DNA of 64,000 nt, taken from Pseudovibrio sp. Tun.PSC04-5.I4. GTDB taxonomy: Bacteria > Pseudomonadota > Alphaproteobacteria > Rhizobiales > Stappiaceae. The notes below the pieces were generated by a model that was not told where the DNA came from, did not search any database, and saw only the letters and a program-made list of their open reading frames with translations. Position 1 is the first letter of the stretch. Each line of letters begins with the position of its first letter. Shown piece after piece: positions 44,736 to 53,750 of the stretch. The stretch lies in NCBI RefSeq assembly GCF_900104145.1, contig NZ_FNLB01000001.1, positions 620,001-684,000 of the forward strand, read 5' to 3'. The position numbers and the translations under genes were made by a program.

Positions 44736-44798
44736 GGATCAGGCAGCTTGGTGACCGGAACCAGTGGGGGCCGGTTGGGGGTCAGTGCTGCCTGATCC
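44736..44798 (-). other. Large stem-loop between the TRAP receptor and dehydrogenase genes
   Basis: A perfect 12-base arm GGATCAGGCAGC / GCTGCCTGATCC encloses about 39 bases that fold further (TGACC at 44752-44756 with GGTCA at 44780-44784). Without a T-run it is more likely an mRNA stabiliser or attenuator, keeping the binding protein abundant while the dehydrogenase is less expressed. Confidence 0.55.
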
Positions 44799-44824
44799 CT
44801 ATGAAGACCTAACGGTGTAAGTCT

Positions 44825-45829
44825 TTATTTCTCGATTTTGTCGAGAATGGACTGACCCCATTCTGCGCCAATGTCAGACAGAATTTGTGGCCAAACCTCT
44901 GTGCGTACTTTTTTCGCAGCAGCGGCCAGTTCATCATCGGAGAGAGGAACGATAGTTGCACCATAGCCAGCTAGTTTTTGTTCAAACGCACCCTGATCAG
45001 ATTCCGCTTTAGACCAACGCTTTGCTTCAAATTCCTTCGCAGCTTCAATCAACGCAGCGCGGGAGCTGTCATCAAGATCGGCAAGGCTTTCGGAGTTGAT
45101 GATCAGGTACCAGACTTCAAAGTGAGTGTTCACTGGGATGTAGGTTTTTGCAACATCACGGAAGGAAGCGTAATAGCCTTCTGCGCCGGAACCAACCACA
45201 CCATCAACAACACCGGTCTGAACCGAGGTGAATGCTTCTGAGAATGGAATTGGCGAGCTGATGTAACCCAGTGCATCTGCTGTCAGCTGAAAGCTTTTGA
45301 TGCCGGGAACACGAACTTTGATGCCTTTGCTTACGTTCGGATCACCTGGAGACACAGCCTCACGGTTGAGCGCGATACCGCCGAAGTAAACCGGGTAGGC
45401 TGCCAGCATGGTGATGTCCTGCTTGGCGTAAAGGCCCTTCATTGCATCATGAATAGCGCCGCCCGGACCGTAGATCTTTTGCGCCTGCGCCCAGTTTTCT
45501 GCAACGTATGGGAAAGCGCTGATCTGCATCTTGCGTTCAACAGCGGTAGCTGCTGGCTGCACTGCCATGTCGATAGCACCAACTGAAATACGTTCCTGAA
45601 CGGTTGTGTAATCACCAAGAGCGCTTGCTGCGAAGATCTTAAGCTTCAGATTGCCTTCAGTTAAGGCTTCCAGCTGCTTGGAAAGGTCCTTCACTTCCAG
45701 ATCAACAGTTGCCCCTTGTGGGCGAATGTGGCTGATCTTCAGCGTTTTAGCCTGCGCCATGGAAACTGCGCTCATACCACCGACAATGGTTGCAAGGGCG
45801 AGAGTGGTTTTTAATGCTATTAAAATCAT
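44825..45829 (-). CDS. TRAP transporter substrate-binding protein (DctP family)
   Basis: 334 residues. The signal peptide MILIALKTTLALATIVGGM ends near AQA-KT. The mature domain begins TLKISHIRPQGATVDLEVKDLSKQLE and contains IKVRVPGIKSFQLTADALGYI with the ligand Arg. Third gene of the Q-M-P transporter and just upstream of the dehydrogenase subunits, so it probably captures the amino acid or opine they oxidise. Confidence 0.92.
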   Translation of the reverse strand: MILIALKTTLALATIVGGMSAVSMAQAKTLKISHIRPQGATVDLEVKDLSKQLEALTEGNLKLKIFAASALGDYTTVQERISVGAIDMAVQPAATAVERKMQISAFPYVAENWAQAQKIYGPGGAIHDAMKGLYAKQDITMLAAYPVYFGGIALNREAVSPGDPNVSKGIKVRVPGIKSFQLTADALGYISSPIPFSEAFTSVQTGVVDGVVGSGAEGYYASFRDVAKTYIPVNTHFEVWYLIINSESLADLDDSSRAALIEAAKEFEAKRWSKAESDQGAFEQKLAGYGATIVPLSDDELAAAAKKVRTEVWPQILSDIGAEWGQSILDKIEK

Positions 45830-45924
45830 AGTTCACCTCTGTGTTTTCTTTTCAATCGCAACTTAGGTTGCTGTTATTGGAGCTGCTCCCACAACCCACT
45901 TTCGGTTCTTATGTGCTGATGGGC

Positions 45925-47223
45925 TCAGTAACCAAAGTACCGCGGAATGAAGAGAGACAGATCCGACCAGAAGGAGGTGAGGAACACCACCGGCAGATAC
46001 CCAAACAAGATGAGGACCATGGCTGGACGGATGACCTGAGTAACTGGCACCTTGCCGATGCGGGCACCCAGATAAAGGATAGAAGCGTAAGGTGGGGTCA
46101 CACCGCCCATTGCGGTATTGACGCCCATAATTGCGGCAAACTGGATTGGGCTGATGCCAATTGCATCCATAAGAGGCAAAAGCAGCGGCGCAATCAGAAT
46201 GATCGCAGTCACATCATTGACGACCATGCCAACGAGGAACAACAGGACGTTGATGAGGATCAGCAACATGACCTTGTTGTCTGTGATGGCGAAGATAGCT
46301 TCCACAAGTTCCTGAGGAACACTTTCCAGAACGAACATCTGAGAGAGGATCATGCTGAACAGGATCATCAGCATAATCGCGCCAACGGATGTTGCCGCTT
46401 CTTTACCTGCACCAAGGAAAGTTTTGATAGTCAGACCACGGTAGATAAAGAAACCAACAGGGATCGCGTAGATCACAGCCACAGCGGCCGCTTCTGTCGG
46501 GGTCATGATGCCGCCGTAAATGCCACCAAGAATGATGACCGGCATAAGCAGTGCTGGAGTTGCTCTGAACCCGCGAGAGCTGGCCTCTTTTACAAAGGCT
46601 TTGCCCTGCGGACGTTCTTCAAGCTTCAGGTCAAACTTCCGTGCAAGACGCAGGTTCACCACCGAGAAGCTGCACATGATCAGCAGACCGGGGCCAAGCG
46701 TTGCGAGGAAACAAGCCAGAATGGACGTGTCCGTGACCCAGCCATATACAATCATAGTCACGCTTGGCGGGATCAGCAGGCCAAGCAAGGATGCATTGGC
46801 GATGAGCGCTGTTGCATAGGCACGCGGGTAGCCTTGCTTTTCCATCTCTGGAATGAGCAGAGGACCAATCGCAGCAACACCTGTGAGGCCGGAACCGGAA
46901 ATTGCGCCAATAAGGGCACAACTGATTGTTGCCACAACACCAAGACCACCACGCAGATGGCCGATGAAGATATTGACGAAATTGAGCAAACTGGCGGCGA
47001 TGCCACTCACACTCATAATCGTCCCAGCAAGGACAAACAACGGAATAGCAAGCAGGACCGGGTTGCCGAGCTGGTAGAAGCCCCACAGCATGTTGCCCTT
47101 CATGACAACATCACCAACAAAGTACATGGTCATCAGACCTGCACCAAAGCAATACGGCAGGGGCACACCAAGCGTGAGTAGAATGACAAGAACGGCGACG
47201 GATAAAAGTGCAATCTCAACCAT
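45925..47223 (-). CDS. TRAP transporter large permease (DctM family)
   Basis: 432 residues, about 12 transmembrane helices. Typical blocks: AIPLFVLAGTIMSVSGIAASLLNF, IGAISGSGLTGVAAIGPLLIPEM, and LGLLIPPSVTMIVYGWVTD. It starts one base after the small-permease stop and precedes the receptor gene. Confidence 0.93.
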   Translation of the reverse strand: MVEIALLSVAVLVILLTLGVPLPYCFGAGLMTMYFVGDVVMKGNMLWGFYQLGNPVLLAIPLFVLAGTIMSVSGIAASLLNFVNIFIGHLRGGLGVVATISCALIGAISGSGLTGVAAIGPLLIPEMEKQGYPRAYATALIANASLLGLLIPPSVTMIVYGWVTDTSILACFLATLGPGLLIMCSFSVVNLRLARKFDLKLEERPQGKAFVKEASSRGFRATPALLMPVIILGGIYGGIMTPTEAAAVAVIYAIPVGFFIYRGLTIKTFLGAGKEAATSVGAIMLMILFSMILSQMFVLESVPQELVEAIFAITDNKVMLLILINVLLFLVGMVVNDVTAIILIAPLLLPLMDAIGISPIQFAAIMGVNTAMGGVTPPYASILYLGARIGKVPVTQVIRPAMVLILFGYLPVVFLTSFWSDLSLFIPRYFGY

Positions 47224-47224
47224 A

Positions 47225-47740
47225 TCAGGCAGGCTCCTTTTTTGGGGATTCTGTGCTGCTAGTGATCGGTGCAGGGAAATCCCCGGTCAGGATCTGATTG
47301 AAATGTCTCCAAAGCTGGAAAGCGGTGAAAAGCATCATCAAGACAAGGCCAACAACGAGCGAGATATCAACGTAGAAAGTCGGAATGTAGAGCGTTGGGC
47401 TTTCTCTCCAGACCCGAATAGAATAGCGGGTAAAGTCCCACGCCCAGTAGGTAAGCCAGCAGCCAATTGCAAGACTCAGGGCCTCGCCAATCAAAGCCAG
47501 AATGGCAATCTGTCTAGGTGTTTTGAGAACGATTTCAAGCACGTTTGCACGGATATGGCTGTTCTCGCGAGACGCGTTCACGGCGCCAAGCATGTATAGC
47601 CAGAGTGTTGGAAAAAGCAGGCTCTCTTCCAGTCCCAGAACTGGAATTTCAAGCAGGTAGCGCGTAATCACCTGTACGAATTGGCCTAATGCAACAAGAC
47701 ATATCAGCCCCGTCAACAGCAGGCTCATAAAGCGATCCAT
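47225..47740 (-). CDS. TRAP transporter small permease (DctQ family)
   Basis: 171 residues from ATG 47740, seven bases after GGGAGGA; an in-frame TTG six bases earlier is less likely. Four hydrophobic segments, with the central ENSHIRANVLEIVLKTPRQIAIL typical of DctQ. First gene of the operon dctQ-dctM-dctP-hcnABC-like-ridA, transcribed away from the LysR gene. Confidence 0.9.
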   Translation of the reverse strand: MDRFMSLLLTGLICLVALGQFVQVITRYLLEIPVLGLEESLLFPTLWLYMLGAVNASRENSHIRANVLEIVLKTPRQIAILALIGEALSLAIGCWLTYWAWDFTRYSIRVWRESPTLYIPTFYVDISLVVGLVLMMLFTAFQLWRHFNQILTGDFPAPITSSTESPKKEPA

Positions 47741-47820
47741 CAGCAATCCTCCCTAAGTAGATGTCCGCGGCTTTCTGACGGGAAGATTTAGATTTTGACC
47801 TATAAAATCAAACTAATTTA

Positions 47821-47838
47821 ATCTATGGGAGTATAGAT
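47821..47838. promoter_or_regulatory. Inverted repeat in the TRAP-LysR divergent region
   Basis: ATCTAT-GGGAGT-ATAGAT, 46 bases before the LysR start and 80 before dctQ. It fits a LysR T-N11-A box; autoregulation and control of the TRAP-dehydrogenase operon is inferred. Confidence 0.45.
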
Positions 47839-47883
47839 ATTATTTATAGTATGCAGAATAGCTACAAGATAACAGAGGACTAG

Positions 47884-48825
47884 ATGAACCTTAGTTTTCG
47901 ACAGTTGCAGGCATTTCGTGAAGTGATGCGCACTGGGTCCATCTCCGAGGCAGCACGTACCCTTGGCCGGACGCAACCTGCGATAAGTTCCCTTATCGCG
48001 AACCTTGAACAGGAACTTGGGATTGAACTGTTCCTGCGTCAGCGCGGAAAGCTGATCCGTAAGCCGGAAGCGCAGTTCTTTTTGGGTGAGGCAGAAGCTA
48101 TTCTCGACCGCCTTGCGCGTTCCACTCGTACAATGCGGGAAATCGGATCGCTGAAACAAGGGCGCTTGAATGTGGCGTTTATGCCAGCCTCCTCACAGGT
48201 GCTCATCCCGCAATTGATCTCGGATTTTGTGCGCGACAAGCCCGAGGTGAAGGTCTCGTTGATGATGCGCGGCTCTCACATGATTGAGGAATGGGTCGCC
48301 TCTCAGCAGTATGATGTGGGACTGGCAGAAACTCCGCCGCACAATTCCGCTCTGACCACACATGATTTTCTGCTCAATTGCATCTGTGCTGTACGCAGCG
48401 ATGATCCCCTCAGCCGCAAAGACGTGATAGAGGCCAAAGACCTGTCTGGCCGCCCCTTGGCAACCCTGCCAGAGATGCACCCGAACTGTGTTTCAACGCG
48501 CATGGCGTTTGACGAGCAAAAGGCCGTGTTTAACCAGCGTTTTGAACTGCGGAATTTTCTTCCGGCCTTGAAACTGGTGGAAGATGGGCTGTGTTATTGC
48601 ATCTGTGATCCGATGACGGCAGACGGGTACCTCAACACAGCACGGGAGCAAAGCTCACTGGTGTTCCGCCCCTTCACACCAAAGGTGGTGCTGGCGATCT
48701 CAATTCTGCTGCCATCACAGCGGCCCGCGTCCGCACTTGCAAATGCATTTAGCGAAAAGCTTCTGACAGCGGTGAAAGAGATTGAGAAGAGGCAGTGGGG
48801 CGACTTCTTCTCGGGGGCGCAATAG
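47884..48825 (+). CDS. LysR-family transcriptional regulator
   Basis: 313 residues. HTH: MNLSFRQLQAFREVMRTGSI with SEAARTLGRTQPAISSLIANLEQELG. The effector domain begins near residue 90 (GRLNVAFMPASSQVLIPQLISDF). OccR/NocR, activators of opine catabolism, have a similar layout, which would fit the OoxAB-like operon opposite, but that match is by resemblance only. Divergent from dctQ with an inverted repeat between. Confidence 0.92.
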   Translation: MNLSFRQLQAFREVMRTGSISEAARTLGRTQPAISSLIANLEQELGIELFLRQRGKLIRKPEAQFFLGEAEAILDRLARSTRTMREIGSLKQGRLNVAFMPASSQVLIPQLISDFVRDKPEVKVSLMMRGSHMIEEWVASQQYDVGLAETPPHNSALTTHDFLLNCICAVRSDDPLSRKDVIEAKDLSGRPLATLPEMHPNCVSTRMAFDEQKAVFNQRFELRNFLPALKLVEDGLCYCICDPMTADGYLNTAREQSSLVFRPFTPKVVLAISILLPSQRPASALANAFSEKLLTAVKEIEKRQWGDFFSGAQ

Positions 48826-48859
48826 CGGATCAGCTCGGCTCACCCGCTATCACATAGAT

Positions 48860-49477
48860 TTAGCTAAGCGCCACTGAACCCTGAAGGTCCTTGATATGGG
48901 CTTCAAGCATTGCGATCTTCTGGTCTTTCTCATCCAATGCGGACTTCACCCATTCTACATCGATGCGAGCAGGAATGTGTTGTGGGCAATTGGCATCCCA
49001 TGCATCAATGGTGAAGATGATCGCCTGTTCTGGTGCAGCTCTATAGGGTTGGTCGTACTGCATCAATTGCGCAACCAGTTCAGGATTATCCTCGATAACC
49101 TCAGCAGTTCCCCAAATCTTGATCCGTGTCTTCTGCACGTAATCAATGAGGAAGATGAAGGCCTTTGAGTTATCTAAGAGATTGCCTTGACTGATGTACT
49201 GCCGGTTGCCGCGAAAATCGGCAAATCCGAGCCGGCGATTGTCCAGCACCTTCAGGAAACCCGCAGGCCCGCCGCGATGCTGAATATAAGGCTGACCATC
49301 TGCATTGACAGTCGACAGGAAGAAACTGCGCTGATTTGCAATATACCCAGCAAGGTCCTCAGTTACTTCTGTTTTCCAACCCCCGCCCTCTTCCATGCTG
49401 GCGTACCCACGACGGGACCCCTTGCGGCTTTGGATAGCTTTCACGGTTGGGGTAAAGCCAATGTCACTGGAATACAT
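48860..49477 (-). CDS. Pyridoxamine 5'-phosphate oxidase-family (split-barrel FMN-binding) protein
   Basis: 205 residues. The split-barrel region contains SRKGSRRGYASMEEGGGW, then IANQRSFFLSTVNADGQPYIQHRGGPAGFLKVLD, with RLGFADFRGNRQYISQGNLL making the FMN phosphate site. This is the PNPOx-like general family, not genuine PdxH; members bind flavin or F420. A C-terminal helix (KSALDEKDQKIAMLEAHIKDLQ) looks coiled-coil. It lies with DUF1348 and AhpD-like genes next to a LysR, possibly a redox or detoxification set. Confidence 0.85.
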   Translation of the reverse strand: MYSSDIGFTPTVKAIQSRKGSRRGYASMEEGGGWKTEVTEDLAGYIANQRSFFLSTVNADGQPYIQHRGGPAGFLKVLDNRRLGFADFRGNRQYISQGNLLDNSKAFIFLIDYVQKTRIKIWGTAEVIEDNPELVAQLMQYDQPYRAAPEQAIIFTIDAWDANCPQHIPARIDVEWVKSALDEKDQKIAMLEAHIKDLQGSVALS

Positions 49478-49494
49478 CTTACCAACTCCTGCTG

Positions 49495-49959
49495 TTAGAG
49501 ACCCAGATCACTCAGGCTGGCATGATCATCCGGGCGACGCCCCAGCGGCCAATGGAATTTGCGGTGCTCTGCCTTGATTGGATGTTCGTTGATGCTGGCA
49601 ATGCGAAGCTGCATCAGCCCATCCTCGGCAAATTCCCAGTTTTCATTGCCATAGGCTCTGAACCACTGTCCGGAGTCGTCATGATACTCATAGGTAAAGC
49701 GAACTGCGATCCGGTTCCCTTCAAAAGTCCAAAGTTCCTTGATTAGGCGGTAATCAAGCTCTCGGGTCCATTTACGAATGAGCAATTGCTCAATCTCAGG
49801 GCGGCCAGTTACAAATTCAGCTCTGTTCCGCCACTTGCAGTCTGGCGTGTAGGCCAAAGCTACCTTTTGCGGATCCCGAGAGTTCCACCCATCTTCCGCA
49901 GCACGGATCTTGGCGATGGCTGTTTCTCGCGTAAACGGAGGCACTGGTGGTCTGGTCAT
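49495..49959 (-). CDS. DUF1348 / NTF2-like protein
   Basis: 154 residues. FTRETAIAKIRAAEDGWNSRDP and VALAYTPDCKWRNRAEFVTGRPEI are hallmarks of DUF1348, a SnoaL/NTF2-like alpha+beta barrel. Function unknown. It ends 17 bases before the PNPOx-like gene and is probably co-transcribed with it. Confidence 0.85.
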   Translation of the reverse strand: MTRPPVPPFTRETAIAKIRAAEDGWNSRDPQKVALAYTPDCKWRNRAEFVTGRPEIEQLLIRKWTRELDYRLIKELWTFEGNRIAVRFTYEYHDDSGQWFRAYGNENWEFAEDGLMQLRIASINEHPIKAEHRKFHWPLGRRPDDHASLSDLGL

Positions 49960-50010
49960 GACGATCTCCGGCAGGGTGGCAGGTGGATTGGGCTCCTCCT
50001 GCCTGTGGTG

Positions 50011-50556
50011 TTAGGCTAGTTCTTTAACAGCGGGGAAATCAACTTCTGTTCCCAGAACTTCATTCATGTAATTGGTCAAGGTGTTGAGCGCGACATGGCC
50101 AACAATTTCGACAACTTCCGCATCGGTGTAACCCGCATCGCGGACGGCTTGCACAGCAGCGTCTGAAACCTGACCACGGTGCTTCACTATCTCGACGGCA
50201 AACTCAACAGCAATTGCTGCTTTTGCGTCTTGGGAGCTGCCTCTGCGGTTGGTTGCAATTTCCTCAGCGCTTAGCTTTGCCAGATTGGTGGCAAGGTATG
50301 TGTGAGCCGCGAGGCAGTAGTTACACCCGTTTTGCTCACCAACAGCCAGTGCAATACGCTCACGCGTTGCAGCTGGTAGAGAGCCTTTGCCCAGAGCGCC
50401 GTTCAAACCCAAGTATCCTTCAAGGGCCTGTGGGCTGTTGGCAACGATGCGGAACAGGTTAGGCACAGACCCAAGCTGGGAGTTTACAGCCTGAAGGGAA
50501 ACCTGCGAGCCCTGTGGTGCAGCATCAATGGAGGATGGGGTAGGAATGCGTGACAT
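50011..50556 (-). CDS. Carboxymuconolactone decarboxylase family protein (AhpD-like)
   Basis: 181 residues from ATG 50556 behind AAGGAG; a longer reading to 50616 is unlikely. GEQNGCNYCLAAHTY carries the CxxC-xxx-H redox site used by AhpD-type peroxidases. Two CMD repeats of helices are visible. It likely reduces peroxides or acts as a thiol protein, and it is divergent from a LysR regulator. Confidence 0.9.
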   Translation of the reverse strand: MSRIPTPSSIDAAPQGSQVSLQAVNSQLGSVPNLFRIVANSPQALEGYLGLNGALGKGSLPAATRERIALAVGEQNGCNYCLAAHTYLATNLAKLSAEEIATNRRGSSQDAKAAIAVEFAVEIVKHRGQVSDAAVQAVRDAGYTDAEVVEIVGHVALNTLTNYMNEVLGTEVDFPAVKELA

Positions 50557-50628
50557 GGAGTATCTCCTTATTATTGAATTCCGATGATGCACCTTATGTA
50601 ATCCGTGTTTGAGCAAAAATAATTAGGC

Positions 50629-50675
50629 CATAATGCAATTCACTATTACGGTGAGTGCAATAAATGAGCATTATG
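50629..50675. promoter_or_regulatory. Inverted repeat before the LysR gene, divergent from the AhpD-like gene
   Basis: CATAATGC (50629-50636) and GCATTATG (50668-50675), 31 bases apart, lie between the two genes. It may bind the LysR protein as two half-sites. Confidence 0.4.
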
Positions 50676-50686
50676 ACGGGATTGAA

Positions 50687-51586
50687 ATGGATAAACTTGA
50701 AACAATGCACGTGTTTGCGGAGGTCGCAGAACGAGAAAGCTTTGTGGAAGCCAGCAAGAAGTTGGGCCTGTCCGCTCCTGCCGTTACCCGCTCCGTTGCA
50801 CGACTGGAACAAACCCTTGGTACGCGTTTGTTCAACAGAACCACGCGGCACGTCCGCCTGACTGAAGCTGGCCGGCATTACCTGTGTGATGTGAAGGGTA
50901 TTCTGGAAAGCATTGAACACGCTGAAGCAGCCGTCACAGGTAGCTTTGCCAAGCCAATCGGCGAGCTTTCTATCACTGCGCCTATTTTGTTCGGGCAGAA
51001 ATACATCATTCCACTGCTCACAGATTATCTGGAGCTGTATCCGGAGGTGACCGTGAATGCCGTGTTTTATGATCGCATCGTCAATTTGGTGGAAGACAAT
51101 CTGGATGTCGCCATCCGGCTGGGTCATCTGCAAGATTCCGGTTTATATGCGACCCGAGTGGGTAGCATTCGGCGTGTGGTTTGTGCCTCTCCTCACTATT
51201 TTGCAAAGCATGGTTTGCCGACAAAACCCTCGGATCTTACCGAGCATAAGATCATTCATCCAACTGCGGTTGAGGCAACCAACCAATGGAAATTTTCAGG
51301 AGAGAAGCCGGAGACCGTCAAAATCAACGCTCATTTACGGTGCAACCATAACTGCGCGGCTATTCAGGCAGCCATTGGCGGCGCTGGTATCACGCGCTTG
51401 CTCTCCTATCAGGTCGGCAAGGATGTGGAGACTGGCGCTCTTCAAATCGCACTGGAAGATTACGAGCCAACTCCGCTACCCGTTCATATAGTGCATATGG
51501 AAGGGCGGGGCGCCAGCGCAAAGGTGCGTTCGTTTATTGACTTTGCTGCAAAGCGACTGCGCGAAAACCCGTTTCTTGGAGATTGA
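50687..51586 (+). CDS. LysR-family transcriptional regulator
   Basis: 299 residues from ATG 50687, where the standard LysR opening MDKLETMHVFAEVAERESFV begins; the ORF is open further upstream but those residues do not match the family. SAPAVTRSVARLEQTLGTRLF forms the recognition helix. The effector domain starts near GELSITAPILFGQKYIIPLL. It likely controls the AhpD-like, DUF1348 and PNPOx-like genes opposite. Confidence 0.92.
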   Translation: MDKLETMHVFAEVAERESFVEASKKLGLSAPAVTRSVARLEQTLGTRLFNRTTRHVRLTEAGRHYLCDVKGILESIEHAEAAVTGSFAKPIGELSITAPILFGQKYIIPLLTDYLELYPEVTVNAVFYDRIVNLVEDNLDVAIRLGHLQDSGLYATRVGSIRRVVCASPHYFAKHGLPTKPSDLTEHKIIHPTAVEATNQWKFSGEKPETVKINAHLRCNHNCAAIQAAIGGAGITRLLSYQVGKDVETGALQIALEDYEPTPLPVHIVHMEGRGASAKVRSFIDFAAKRLRENPFLGD

Positions 51587-51642
51587 GGTTTTGCATATTA
51601 ACCCGCCCGACCATAGTATTTTCAAAGCCGGGCGCGTTGTTT

Positions 51643-52434
51643 TTAGTATGCGTTGTCCAGCTCACCAGCCTGATTGAAGTTTGGGGAGCGCTTTTCCAGG
51701 AACGCAGCCATCCCTTCCTTTTGAGCGTCTGAGCCGAACAGGGCATGGTACATCTGGCGTTCAAACCTTATGCCATTTTCCAAGCTGTTTTCATCTGCTG
51801 CATTCACACAAGCACGGGCCATCATGGTGATGTCCTTGGCATAGCCTGCAATGATCTGCGCGGTTTCCATGGCAACAGTCTGGAGTTCATCGGCAGGGAC
51901 AAGGCGGCTGATGAGACCCATGTCATAGGCTTCCTGCGCTTTGATCATGCGGCCTGTCAGGATAAGGTCCATAGCACGCGCTTTGCCAACAAGTTTGGTG
52001 AGCCTTTGAGAACCACCAATCCCCGGAATACACCCGATTTTGACTTCAGGTTGACCGAACTTGGCCGTATCTGCCGCAAGCAGAATATCGCAGATCATGG
52101 CCACCTCACACCCGCCGCCAAGGGCATAGCCGGAAACAGCCGCGATCTTAGGAATGCGCAGGGCTGCAAAGCGATCCCACCCCGCGAAGAAGTTGCTGGC
52201 ATACATGCTGGCGTAATCTTGCTGGTTCAGTTCTGCAATGTCAGCACCAGCGGCAAAGGCCCGTTCATTCCCCGTCAGAATAAGGCACCCGATAGCTGGG
52301 TCTGCATCATACTTGGTTGCCGCCTCCAGCACCTCCTCCAACACTTGTGAGTTAAGGGCGTTCAGCGCTTTGGGACGGTTGAAACGAATTGTTGCAACAC
52401 GGCCTTCGACAGAGGTTTCAATGGTTTCATACAT
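51643..52434 (-). CDS. Enoyl-CoA hydratase/isomerase family protein
   Basis: 263 residues, crotonase fold. Oxyanion-hole elements are NERAFAAGADIAEL and GYALGGGCEVAMICDILLA; VKIGCIPGIGGSQRLTKLVG is the catalytic-helix region with the expected Glu neighbourhood. It hydrates an enoyl-CoA, in cytoplasm. It ends the operon AMP-binding, membrane reductase, hydratase (gaps of 0-2 bases), so a CoA or acyl-thioester intermediate may be shared with the adenylating enzyme. Confidence 0.92.
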   Translation of the reverse strand: MYETIETSVEGRVATIRFNRPKALNALNSQVLEEVLEAATKYDADPAIGCLILTGNERAFAAGADIAELNQQDYASMYASNFFAGWDRFAALRIPKIAAVSGYALGGGCEVAMICDILLAADTAKFGQPEVKIGCIPGIGGSQRLTKLVGKARAMDLILTGRMIKAQEAYDMGLISRLVPADELQTVAMETAQIIAGYAKDITMMARACVNAADENSLENGIRFERQMYHALFGSDAQKEGMAAFLEKRSPNFNQAGELDNAY

Positions 52435-52436
52435 AA

Positions 52437-53750
52437 TCAGCTATCCCAAATTGCGCCGTAGGCCGGAATGCCGAGGCTTTCCATGTCGTGAACGAGCTTG
52501 CGTGTCAGTTTCTGGTTGGAAATAATAATGACGGCCTCTGCTCCACTGTCCCGAACAGCTTTCAGCGTCAACACTGCCAGATCAGGTTTGCCAAGCGCAT
52601 CCGTATCCCAAATCACCGGATTGTCTGTATTGGCTTCAATCTCATCAACGAACGCGTCGCCATAGGTTTTGCGTGGATTACGCGTGGACCAGATCAGCTT
52701 GTTTGGCACGTCTCCCGCCAGCAAATGCGGCAGGATCGGACCGATACCAGAGCCCGTCCCCACGTAGACGACCTTTTTGAACAGAACCTCAATGCGTGCC
52801 ACACCAGAAGTCGTGATGCCTTTGACCCAAACATGGCTTGGCGGGTTTGCGATAAACTCACTGGTCCAATCCCCTGCCCGGCTAATGGCAAGGCGGTAGC
52901 CTGGATCATGAGGCGAGGGAATGTTTGCAAACGCGTGGTACTCCCCAAACGGGGTGTGGCTGAGTGAGTTGGAGCTGCCGGGAAATGGCGTATCGCCGTA
53001 ATTAAAGCGGGCAATAACCGCATGGTCAGACGGCTTTTCGATATCCACTTTCACGCGCTTCAAGGTCAACCACGGGGAAAGGATGGACAGTGTGATCAGG
53101 CACAACATCCAGAACGCAGGCGTTTCCAGCAAAACACCGCCGGTATCCTGCGTGATGGAGAGGGTTTGCGCCCAGAATAAGCCCAGCACGGACCAACCAA
53201 CGAAGCGATGGATCTTCTCAAACGCATTGTGAAAACGAGCCCGGAACTTGCCTTGTGCCGTGACAATCAACACCACCAGCAGAGCAACCATGGCCCCGCT
53301 TAGGCCAAGCGTTTGGTTTGACGGCAAAGCAGCTCCCTCAACCCGATTCATGACCATGGCAAACAGCAGGAACGCAAACCAGAGTGTGCCAAAAACTGTG
53401 CTGCTTGAGTGCAGGCCGCCAAAATGGAACACCTTACCGGCCCCCCACCGCATCCACAGCGGCCAGCTGGTTGGAATGCGTGTCGCCAGCCAGAACAGCA
53501 CATTCACCACACGTTGTTGGCGGATTAAAATACCCAGAGACAGGTTGATCAGCGCCAGATCTGCGATGGCATTGAGCGCAAAGCCAGTCTCTCCAAACCA
53601 GCGCCCATCTTGCAATCCCATCACAAACACGGCGATGTTGGCGGCTGCAATAAAAAACACGAGACGGTTGTATTCCATCAAGGATGGATGGCGCGTGACA
53701 CGACGCCAGTTCATGGCGCGAGGCTGCGCAGCCGTTGCTTCAATTGTCAT
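52437..53750 (-). CDS. Membrane flavin reductase (ferric-reductase-like helices + FAD/NAD(P)-binding domain)
   Basis: 437 residues. Six to seven hydrophobic segments fill residues 30-230, with His pairs HFGGLHSSS and FHNAFEKIHRF that could bind haem or a metal. From about 235 the protein resembles the ferredoxin-reductase module: YHAFANIPSPHDPGYRLAISRAG for FAD and VVYVGTGSGIGPILPHLLAG for NAD(P). The start ATG overlaps the AMP-binding gene stop (TAATG), so expression is coupled. Read with that gene, the domain order equals fungal TmpL. Probably an inner-membrane electron-transfer protein. Confidence 0.75.
   Translation of the reverse strand: MTIEATAAQPRAMNWRRVTRHPSLMEYNRLVFFIAAANIAVFVMGLQDGRWFGETGFALNAIADLALINLSLGILIRQQRVVNVLFWLATRIPTSWPLWMRWGAGKVFHFGGLHSSSTVFGTLWFAFLLFAMVMNRVEGAALPSNQTLGLSGAMVALLVVLIVTAQGKFRARFHNAFEKIHRFVGWSVLGLFWAQTLSITQDTGGVLLETPAFWMLCLITLSILSPWLTLKRVKVDIEKPSDHAVIARFNYGDTPFPGSSNSLSHTPFGEYHAFANIPSPHDPGYRLAISRAGDWTSEFIANPPSHVWVKGITTSGVARIEVLFKKVVYVGTGSGIGPILPHLLAGDVPNKLIWSTRNPRKTYGDAFVDEIEANTDNPVIWDTDALGKPDLAVLTLKAVRDSGAEAVIIISNQKLTRKLVHDMESLGIPAYGAIWDS

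Noticed and set aside
45841..47181. Rightward 446-codon open frame over the large TRAP permease
   Set aside because: Antisense shadow; its product is rich in His, Asp and Gln with no fold, as expected from the reverse of a membrane protein.
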